DNA of 7,013 nt from Candidatus Gottesmanbacteria bacterium RIFCSPLOWO2_01_FULL_49_10 (GTDB taxonomy: Bacteria; Patescibacteriota; Microgenomatia; UBA10105; UBA927): the NCBI GenBank assembly GCA_001781025.1, contig MFJZ01000030.1, positions 1-7,013 on the forward strand. The letters run 5' to 3'. The notes below the pieces were generated by a model. It did no database searches, had not been told where the DNA came from, and saw only the letters and a program-made list of their open reading frames with translations. Position 1 is the first letter of the stretch. The number at the start of each line of letters is the position of its first letter. Position numbers and translations under genes: made by a program. Below, in pieces: positions 1 to 4,155 of the stretch.

Positions 1-2
1 TT

Positions 3-836
3 ACGACGGATCCCGATGCAGATGGCGACGGGCACGGCACGCACGTTGCCGGCATTGCGGGAGCCACGACCAATAACGCGCTTGGCATAGCCGGTACCTC
101 ATACCTGGGAAGACTTATGTCTGTCAAGGTGCTTGATAATCATGGATCGGGCTACTATTCGTGGATCGCAAACGGCATCGTGTGGGCTGCCGACAACGGC
201 GCCGAAGTGATAAACCTGAGTCTTAGCGGTACTTCGCCATCGGTCACTCTCCAGAATGCACTTGCCTACGCGTGGGACAGGGGAGTCGTTATCGTTGCAG
301 CCGCAGGCAACAGCGGCAACAGCAGGGCAAATTATCCAGCGTATTACACCCAGGCGATTGCCGTAGCCGCAACCGATCAAAACGATAAAAAAGCATGGTT
401 CTCTAGTTACGGCTCATGGGTCGATCTGGCAGCCCCAGGCGTATCTATTCTCTCAAGTTACAAGGGCAACTACTCGTATCTTTCCGGCACGTCTATGTCG
501 ACGCCGTTCGTATCCGGCCTTGCCGCACTCCTCAAGGGATACCACGGGGAATGGACGAATGCACAAATACGAACCAAGCTCGAGTCATCGGCAGATCACA
601 GCAATGGGACCGGAAGCTATTGGACGTCCGGAAGAATCAACGCGTGCCGTGCCGTTGATTGCCAAGGTGCGGTCCCCCCCACGCCCTCACCCACACCCAC
701 TCCGACCCCTACTACTCCTCCGGCACTCACTCCAACTTCTACTCCTACTCCGAAACCCACGGTATCGCCTATACCTTCACCGCGCCCCACACCAACCTGG
801 TGCAAATACATACCAAACCATCGGTTTTGCAAGTAA
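3..836 (+). CDS. Subtilisin-like serine protease (S8 family), 5'-truncated by the window
   Basis: The open frame runs in from the left edge, so this is the last 277 residues of a longer protein. It is an exported endopeptidase of the subtilase family. The catalytic His lies in HGTHVAGI (codon 33-35, residue 11 here), the oxyanion-hole Asn in AAAGNSG (residue 103) and the nucleophile Ser in GTSMSTP (residue 164); the Asp motif must lie upstream of the window. An internal ATG at 117 lies after the His motif and is not the start. After the catalytic domain come CRAVDC (near residue 210), a Pro/Thr stalk (about residues 225-265) and a short tail with two cysteines, WCKYIPNHRFCK. There is no C-terminal membrane segment, so the protein is either released or anchored from its missing N-terminus. 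The family call is secure; the substrate is unknown. It could process the surface proteins encoded downstream, which is inference. Confidence 0.95.
   Translation, partial: TTDPDADGDGHGTHVAGIAGATTNNALGIAGTSYLGRLMSVKVLDNHGSGYYSWIANGIVWAADNGAEVINLSLSGTSPSVTLQNALAYAWDRGVVIVAAAGNSGNSRANYPAYYTQAIAVAATDQNDKKAWFSSYGSWVDLAAPGVSILSSYKGNYSYLSGTSMSTPFVSGLAALLKGYHGEWTNAQIRTKLESSADHSNGTGSYWTSGRINACRAVDCQGAVPPTPSPTPTPTPTTPPALTPTSTPTPKPTVSPIPSPRPTPTWCKYIPNHRFCK
675..797 (+). repeat. Pro/Thr-rich low-complexity stalk of the protease
   Basis: This tract encodes about 41 residues that are almost entirely Pro, Thr and Ser (PTPSPTPTPTPTT and similar). It starts in a run of seven C (674-680). It probably acts as an extended spacer between the catalytic domain and the Cys-bearing tail. 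Similar stalks occur in the genes at 868, 4156 and 6466. Overlapping open frames here are by-products of the simple composition. Confidence 0.85.
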
Positions 837-855
837 GGATACTTCCCTCGTATCC
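837..855 (+). other. Perfect 6-bp inverted repeat after the protease stop codon
   Basis: GGATAC (837-842) and GTATCC (850-855) flank a 7-nt loop, starting one base after the TAA stop. No T-tract follows, so it is not a standard intrinsic terminator. It sits directly upstream of the -10 element at 860, where it could be an operator or a 3'-end stabilising hairpin. Its role is unknown. Confidence 0.4.
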
Positions 856-856
856 A

Positions 857-865
857 TGCTATAAT
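857..865 (+). promoter_or_regulatory. Extended -10 promoter element (TGC TATAAT)
   Basis: A perfect TATAAT at 860-865 is preceded by TGC, giving the extended -10 form TGnTATAAT. No convincing -35 box is seen 16-18 bp upstream, which an extended -10 can tolerate. Transcription would start near 872, after the ATG at 868. This favours the in-frame GTG at 889 as the start if this promoter is used. Confidence 0.5.
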
Positions 866-867
866 GC

Positions 868-1389
868 ATGCTGCCTCGCCCAAAACCCGTGAGAACTATT
901 CAGATACTCCTTCTTAGCATCGCATGTGGTTTACTCGTGTATGGGGTATTTGGGAGGAACAATCTTGTGAACAAAACAAAACATACTCCTTCTGGTCCTC
1001 CTCCTATTTCTCCGACTGGGGAAGCCGCGCCTACCGTATCGGTCACCCAAACGACCCAGCCCACCCGGGGGCCAACCCCTACCAAAACCCCGACCAATGA
1101 AGACCAGACTCTTCTGTCTTTTTTGTATCCCGGAGGTCATAGAGAAACACAGTCCATTACCTCGCTCTCTCTCACGAGTAGCGATGGACCAGAGGCTATC
1201 ACGACGTGGTACAAAGAAACAATCAGAAAGTATTCTTTTCAAACGAAATCGTTCGTACAAACAAATTCAAACGGGAATATCGCCAATCTCCTCGTCGCGA
1301 GAAGCGCGCGATACGAAATTCGCGTCAACATTACAAAGACACCGCATGATTCTCTGACAAAGATTGCTGTGGCTTTACAAACCTATTGA
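868..1389 (+). CDS. Exported single-pass protein with Pro/Thr linker and small C-terminal domain
   Basis: A 173-residue protein of unknown function. It has a short basic N-terminus, a hydrophobic segment (about residues 10-29, IQILLLSIACGLLVYGVF), a Pro/Thr/Ser-rich linker (about 38-78) and a compact domain (about 82-173). The domain begins LLSFLYPGGH, continues with a segment like DGPEAITTWYKETI (probably a helix), then SFVQTNSNGNIANLLV and a beta-rich end. Domains of this type (YPG start, WYK helix, NGN turn) recur in predicted CPR membrane proteins; I know no assigned function. The topology is probably N-terminus in, domain outside. The start is uncertain: the ATG at 868 lies 2 nt after a -10 box and has no Shine-Dalgarno, while an in-frame GTG at 889 keeps the whole hydrophobic segment and gives 166 aa. 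The stop codon overlaps the TTGACA of the next promoter. Confidence 0.8.
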   Translation: MLPRPKPVRTIQILLLSIACGLLVYGVFGRNNLVNKTKHTPSGPPPISPTGEAAPTVSVTQTTQPTRGPTPTKTPTNEDQTLLSFLYPGGHRETQSITSLSLTSSDGPEAITTWYKETIRKYSFQTKSFVQTNSNGNIANLLVARSARYEIRVNITKTPHDSLTKIAVALQTY

Positions 1390-1414
1390 CAACACTCCTG
1401 GGGGTTGTTAGTAT
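1386..1414 (+). promoter_or_regulatory. Sigma70-type promoter (TTGACA - 17 bp - TAGTAT, with TG extension)
   Basis: A perfect -35 TTGACA (1386-1391) is separated by exactly 17 bp from TAGTAT (1409-1414; four of six consensus bases, including the key TA and final T). A TGT just upstream gives an extended -10. The -35 overlaps the TGA stop of the preceding gene. Transcription should start near 1421, leaving a leader of about 36 nt before the ATG at 1457. Confidence 0.75.
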
Positions 1415-1436
1415 TACCCACACATCGATACGTCTG

Positions 1437-1456
1437 CCCCCGTAGGGGGTTTTTTT
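1437..1456 (+). terminator. Terminator-like hairpin with T7 tract directly abutting a start codon
   Basis: CCCCC (1437-1441), loop GTA and GGGGG (1445-1449) are followed by seven T (1450-1456), and the ATG at 1457 comes next. The stem is only 5 bp but all G-C. It lies after the promoter at 1386-1414, so it could end readthrough from upstream, attenuate the downstream gene, or both. The 3' arm AGGGGG is also the only Shine-Dalgarno-like sequence for the ATG at 1457, so the hairpin would also hide the ribosome site. Confidence 0.6.
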
Positions 1457-2191
1457 ATGAAAAAACGTGCGTCTGGTACTACCGTAAGCATCACGCTTCC
1501 ATTCTCTCCTGAGTCACTGAGCATGCATGAGCTTTTTGAAAAAATCTCCGAAAGACTCTCTGCACTTATCGATGTCATACGTTCCAGGTTCACCGTAAGG
1601 AACCACTTTACAAACACCCAAGAGAGCATTCACGCGTTTCAAAGAAACTGGAAGAAGAAAATTCCCCTGTTCCTTCTTATTGTCCTCTCTATTGGCGTTG
1701 TCGCAATCACCATAAAACTTATGATGACGAGCCGCAAGCCGGTTGACGAGCGAATTGTCATAAAAAACGCAAAAGCCTCAACAACACTCAATAAAACGCT
1801 TTCTATTCCCATCCTTGATGCCAATGGCAAAGAAATAACGAAACTCTCCTATATCATTGAGTCGGCAGATCTGCGCGACGAGATTATCGTCAAAGGGAAA
1901 CGCGCGGTTGCGGTCAAAGGACGTGAGTTTCTCATACTTTCCATAAAAATGGCAAACGGCTATGAAAAGACCCTAGAGGTCAACGCCCGCGACTTCGTAA
2001 GGCTTGCCGTCAACGGAAACGAACAAGAGCTTCTGGCACCTGAGATTCACAATGACCCGGTCGCCCTGCAGCCAATTTCGACGAAATATACGCGACTCGG
2101 GTTTACCATTAATGACACAGACAAGCAACTGACGATTTTTGTCGGTGAAATCAAAGGGGGGAAAGAAAAAGTAACCCTCGGCCTGCGATAA
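1457..2191 (+). CDS. Single-pass membrane protein with conserved beta-type ectodomain (DUF4352-like)
   Basis: A 244-residue protein. Residues 1-68 are a charged, probably cytoplasmic region with a predicted helical stretch (about 22-45). Residues 69-90 (KKIPLFLLIVLSIGVVAITI) form one transmembrane helix. Residues 91-244 form an outside domain rich in beta-prone segments and charged turns, such as LNKTLSIPIL, VKGKRAVAVKGREFL, NARDFVRLAVNG and STKYTRLGF. The layout (TM helix, then strands with a 'PILDANGKEI' type turn and an 'RDF-RL' segment) resembles the immunoglobulin-like DUF4352/telomeric-repeat-binding-factor-like ectodomains of Gram-positive exported proteins; this match is by eye. It has no catalytic motif. 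It is probably co-transcribed with the gene starting 4 nt after its stop. The start abuts a terminator-like hairpin; ATG 1523 is an alternative start with no better ribosome site. Confidence 0.8.
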   Translation: MKKRASGTTVSITLPFSPESLSMHELFEKISERLSALIDVIRSRFTVRNHFTNTQESIHAFQRNWKKKIPLFLLIVLSIGVVAITIKLMMTSRKPVDERIVIKNAKASTTLNKTLSIPILDANGKEITKLSYIIESADLRDEIIVKGKRAVAVKGREFLILSIKMANGYEKTLEVNARDFVRLAVNGNEQELLAPEIHNDPVALQPISTKYTRLGFTINDTDKQLTIFVGEIKGGKEKVTLGLR

Positions 2192-2195
2192 TCAA

Positions 2196-2429
2196 ATGAG
2201 TGACTATTCTACCAAACACATCTCGCAAACGCTCCTTGACGAGCTCGTCACGGCACTCAAGTCTGTGAGTCCCTACGGAAGTGTCGAAATATACGTCCAG
2301 AACAGCACAGTAACCCAGATCACGGTCCGCAATATTAAAAAGACCAGTGTCGCGACCCCCACGGCTGTATTGCGCGAGAAAAAGATTGGCGGCATGATTT
2401 CTATCGTTGCGCACGCGCACACACAATAG
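2196..2429 (+). CDS. Small DUF2292/YezD-like protein
   Basis: A 77-residue cytoplasmic protein with no signal or membrane segment. Residues 10-48 read as a helix (SQTLLDELVTALKSV) followed by YGSVEIYVQNSTVTQITV, the pattern of DUF2292 (YezD) proteins: an amphipathic helix, then a G-S-V-x-I-x-V-x-x-x-x-V-x-Q-I beta hairpin. In the usual family the hairpin ends in an E-K-x-R motif; here it ends NIKKTS and continues about 28 residues (PTAVLREKKIGGMISIVAHA), longer than typical. The family's biochemical role is not established. It follows the membrane-protein gene by 4 nt, which implies one transcript. The ATG has no clear Shine-Dalgarno, so translational coupling is possible. Confidence 0.7.
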   Translation: MSDYSTKHISQTLLDELVTALKSVSPYGSVEIYVQNSTVTQITVRNIKKTSVATPTAVLREKKIGGMISIVAHAHTQ

Positions 2430-2493
2430 GCGTCGTGAAAACCGATATAGTAACGTAGTTAGGATACATCATTAAGGTCGATATTTCGGGGTA

Positions 2494-2523
2494 TTGACAA
2501 ATGTGAAATATTATATCAATAAT
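2494..2523 (+). promoter_or_regulatory. Promoter upstream of the structured RNA/leader (TTGACA - 18 bp - AATAAT)
   Basis: A perfect TTGACA (2494-2499) and AATAAT (2518-2523, five of six) are 18 bp apart in an AT-rich stretch. Transcription would start near 2530. The 64 bases between the preceding stop codon and this promoter show no gene or terminator. A second weak -10 (TATAAG, 2549-2554) lacks a -35. Confidence 0.6.
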
Positions 2524-2529
2524 GATAGA

Positions 2530-2717
2530 GTAGACGATAATAATTAACTATAAGTAAATAGCTCTCCTGCCTTTTTCATAAAATCTGCCCAAAGAACCAT
2601 CGAAATAAGCAAGTAATACGAAAGCTGACCGCAAACGGAGGCTTCTCTTTCTGATATTCAAGTGTAGGCTTGTCCTCAAGCTTACCGAAGGATCGGAACG
2701 AGACGCCTCCGTTTTTT
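2530..2717 (+). ncRNA. Candidate structured small RNA or leader RNA
   Basis: This stretch of about 190 nt lies between a promoter (2494-2523) and an intrinsic terminator and has no convincing gene on either strand. Its 3' half folds into one long hairpin (2633-2714). The 5' half contains unpaired A-rich segments such as GAACCATCGAAATAAGC and TAATACGAAAGCTGACC, typical of structured RNAs rather than of spacer DNA. It may be a stand-alone RNA, or the attenuated leader of the surface-protein gene at 2840. The size, the internal A-rich blocks and the terminator-like 3' hairpin make the raiA-type non-coding RNA a class worth testing, but I cannot confirm that by eye. The 5' end is only predicted from the promoter. 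Confidence 0.5.
2633..2717 (+). terminator. Strong intrinsic terminator with long interrupted stem and T6 tract
   Basis: AAACGGAGGC (2633-2642) pairs perfectly over 10 bp with GCCTCCGTTT (2705-2714). The stem continues inward, after single mismatches, through 2644-2647/2700-2703 (4 bp) and 2649-2655/2692-2698 (7 bp including one G-U). The apical part can form further short hairpins (CAAG 2659-2662 with CTTG 2669-2672; TCCT 2673-2676 with AGGA 2689-2692). Six T (2712-2717) close the 3' side. It would end both the candidate RNA and any readthrough from the 1457-2429 operon. Confidence 0.75.
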
Positions 2718-2747
2718 GTCCCGTCTCGCCAACTGGCGGACGAGGAC
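2718..2747 (+). other. Leader hairpin 1 upstream of the surface-protein gene
   Basis: GTCC-CGTC-(T)-CGCC (2718-2730) pairs with GGCG-GACG-(A)-GGAC (2735-2747) around an AACT loop: 12 bp with one bulge on each side. It starts at the base after the T6 tract of the preceding terminator. No T-tract follows it. Confidence 0.6.
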
Positions 2748-2787
2748 GCACCCTTTCTAGGGCTGAGGAGGGATGAAGAAGTGCAAT

Positions 2788-2808
2788 CTTTCGTCCATTG
2801 GACGAGGG
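2788..2808 (+). other. Leader hairpin 2 upstream of the ribosome site
   Basis: CTTTCGTCC (2788-2796), loop ATT and GGACGAGGG (2800-2808) form a 9-bp stem with two G-U pairs. It lies 14 nt before the Shine-Dalgarno at 2823 and could shape ribosome access or mRNA stability. Confidence 0.55.
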
Positions 2809-2822
2809 AAATATACAGTGAA

Positions 2823-2831
2823 GGGAGGTGA
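2823..2831 (+). promoter_or_regulatory. Strong Shine-Dalgarno for the first repeat protein
   Basis: GGGAGGTGA is a near-perfect complement to the 16S rRNA 3' end, 8 nt before the ATG at 2840. It fixes the start at 2840 and rules out the in-frame GTG at 2828, which lies within this site. No other gene in the window has a comparable ribosome site, which suggests high expression of this protein. Confidence 0.85.
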
Positions 2832-2839
2832 AATATATA

Positions 2840-4066
2840 ATGACACTTAAAAAACAAATTATTTCTATAATTGCTTCTGGAGCAGTGTTGCTGCAAGCAA
2901 CGATTCCAGCATTTGCCGATACAACTCTCGTCATCTCTGGAAACGGTGCTGACTCCAAAAATGAAGTAAAAATAGAATCGAATCAGTCGACGCTAGTTAC
3001 ACAGAATAATGACGCAAAAATCAACAATCAGGTCAATGCGTCATCTGATACCGGTGATAACGAAGCAGAAGAAAACACCGGTGGTGATGTTTCTATATCG
3101 ACTGGAGATGCGACGACAGACGTAAATGTCCAAAATACCGTCAACAGCAATGCAGCATCGGTTGACTGCTGTGGCAACAACGATGTTGATGTGCTTATCT
3201 CCGGCAACGGAGCTGACTCAGACAACAAAGTTGAACTGAAAGATGAAAAAGATTCTGGCGTTCAGGTATTTCAGGACAATAACGCTGACGTAAAAAACCA
3301 TGTTGATGCAGACTCAAACTCAGGTGATAACGAAGCCGAAGAAAACACCGGTGGTGATGTTTCTATTGAAACCGGCGATGCTTCTACCACCGTGGGTGTC
3401 TCCACAACCGCCAATGCAAATTGGGCACAGGTCGGAGGCAACGGATCAAATCCAACATTGAGTCTTCGTATCGTTGATAATGGTGCAGACACCAAAAACA
3501 AGATCAAATTAGATCTTGATGGCGGTGTGTTGCTTACGCAAAACAATGATGCGAAAGTAGTCAACGATGTGGACGCAGATGCCGACACAGGAGACAACGA
3601 AGCCGAAGAAAATACCGGCGGAGATGTCTCTATAGAAACAGGCGATGCTACGGTCGACGTAACGGTTGACAATATGGTCAACTTTAACTGGGCAGACGTG
3701 GACTGTGGTTGTCTGTTTGATCTTTTGGCAAAAATCGAAGGCAATGGAGTCGATTCTGACAACAAACTTGAGGCGAAACTTGGCGGCGATCTTGAAGTAT
3801 TTCAGGATAATGTAGCCGATAAGCTTAAAAATGATGTTGATGCAGATGCTGATTCCGGCGACAACGAAGCCGAAGAGAACACTGGTGATGTAGAGGGATC
3901 AGATCCGTCTATCGTAACCGGTGATGCAGACACAACAGTTGAAGTAGGAAACGCTGGAAATAGTAATTCCTACGGAGCAGATGTTCCCGCGGATTTTCCG
4001 GAGGTAGGTTTCAACTTCAATGTATCGTTGAGTTGGGCGCAACTCATGGCCTTACTCGGACTTTAA
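2840..4066 (+). CDS. Secreted acidic repeat protein (four repeats of about 90 aa), surface protein
   Basis: A 408-residue protein with a signal peptide (residues 1-27, cut probably after PAFA before DTT). Four repeats begin near residues 30, 118, 208 and 297; their N-G dipeptides (35, 123, 214, 302) are spaced 88, 91 and 88. Each has a GNGADS-like opening, a Q-x-N-x-A-x-(V/L)-x-N block, a V-D-A-D-x-D-S/T-G run, the near-invariant GDNEAEENTGG and an I-x-TGDA close, then an N-x-N segment. Repeats 1 and 3 end in paired cysteines (DCC at 109-111, DCGC at 288-291). Repeat 4 carries a short insertion that breaks NTGG. The protein is very acidic, so divalent-cation binding is possible. It ends FNFNVSLSWAQLMALLGL, with no classical membrane anchor. 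The regular spacing suggests a beta-solenoid or stacked beta-domain fibre. I do not recognise a named family; a surface-layer or adhesive role is inference. Confidence 0.9.
   Translation: MTLKKQIISIIASGAVLLQATIPAFADTTLVISGNGADSKNEVKIESNQSTLVTQNNDAKINNQVNASSDTGDNEAEENTGGDVSISTGDATTDVNVQNTVNSNAASVDCCGNNDVDVLISGNGADSDNKVELKDEKDSGVQVFQDNNADVKNHVDADSNSGDNEAEENTGGDVSIETGDASTTVGVSTTANANWAQVGGNGSNPTLSLRIVDNGADTKNKIKLDLDGGVLLTQNNDAKVVNDVDADADTGDNEAEENTGGDVSIETGDATVDVTVDNMVNFNWADVDCGCLFDLLAKIEGNGVDSDNKLEAKLGGDLEVFQDNVADKLKNDVDADADSGDNEAEENTGDVEGSDPSIVTGDADTTVEVGNAGNSNSYGADVPADFPEVGFNFNVSLSWAQLMALLGL
2927..3973 (+). repeat. Four tandem ~90-codon repeats in the acidic repeat gene
   Basis: Units lie at about 2927-3178, 3191-3436, 3461-3712 and 3728-3973. 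The most conserved DNA blocks are at 3053-3096 and 3323-3366 (270 nt apart), which differ at a single base over 44 bp; versions at about 3590-3636 and 3857-3892 are more diverged. Near-identity between units 1 and 2 at the DNA level, including silent positions, points to recent duplication or gene conversion. Confidence 0.9.
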
Positions 4067-4072
4067 TACCAA

Positions 4073-4127
4073 TCGGTCTGTAGGGTGACCCTCGTAAAAG
4101 CACTTCTACGAGGCACCCTACAACCGA
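4073..4127 (+). other. Large intercistronic hairpin between the first two repeat-protein genes
   Basis: TCGGT-(C)-TGTAGGGTG-(AC)-CCTCGTA (4073-4096) pairs with TACGAGG-CACCCTACA-ACCGA (4107-4127) around a 10-nt loop: 21 bp interrupted only by a 1-nt and a 2-nt bulge. No T-tract follows on either strand, so it is not a canonical intrinsic terminator. It is probably an mRNA-stabilising or processing element that lets the two genes be expressed at different levels from one transcript. AGGGT/ACCCT motifs (4082, 4088, 4115, 4128) also allow alternative pairings. Confidence 0.7.
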
Positions 4128-4135
4128 AGGGTAAA

Positions 4136-4141
4136 TATAAA
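4136..4141 (+). promoter_or_regulatory. Possible -10 element (TATAAA) before the second repeat protein
   Basis: TATAAA matches five of six bases of the -10 consensus, 14 nt before the ATG at 4156. No -35 is seen at the expected distance, where the 3' arm of the hairpin lies. If used, the transcript would have a leader of about 8 nt, which would fit the missing Shine-Dalgarno. Cotranscription with the preceding gene is the alternative. Confidence 0.3.
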
Positions 4142-4155
4142 AACTCAATAGCAGC

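Noticed and set aside
117..836. Protease start at the ATG at 117
   Set aside because: The frame is open to the left edge and includes the catalytic His motif at 33-56, so 117 is internal.
898..930. Lipoprotein signal (SIAC) in the 868-1389 protein
   Set aside because: The -3 position is Ser rather than Leu/Val/Ile and the hydrophobic segment continues past the Cys, so it looks like a membrane anchor.
2600..2720. c-di-GMP-I (GEMM) riboswitch
   Set aside because: CGAAAG and GACCGCAAAC faintly recall GEMM motifs, but the expected paired stems around them do not form and the order of elements does not fit. A covariance search would settle it.
2828..2839. GTG at 2828 as the start of the acidic repeat protein
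   Set aside because: It overlaps the Shine-Dalgarno GGGAGGTGA itself; the ATG at 2840 is at the right distance and gives a standard signal peptide.
2548..2958. Antisense open frames of 136 and 106 codons across the non-coding stretch and the start of the acidic repeat gene
   Set aside because: They run antisense through the predicted terminator, both leader hairpins and the signal-peptide codons of a well-supported gene, and have no ribosome site. They are better explained as chance frames over a structured RNA.
3271..3765. Antisense 164-codon frame inside the acidic repeat gene
   Set aside because: It mirrors the repeats on the other strand (the SIETSPPVFSSASLSP pattern recurs with each unit) and is a composition artefact.
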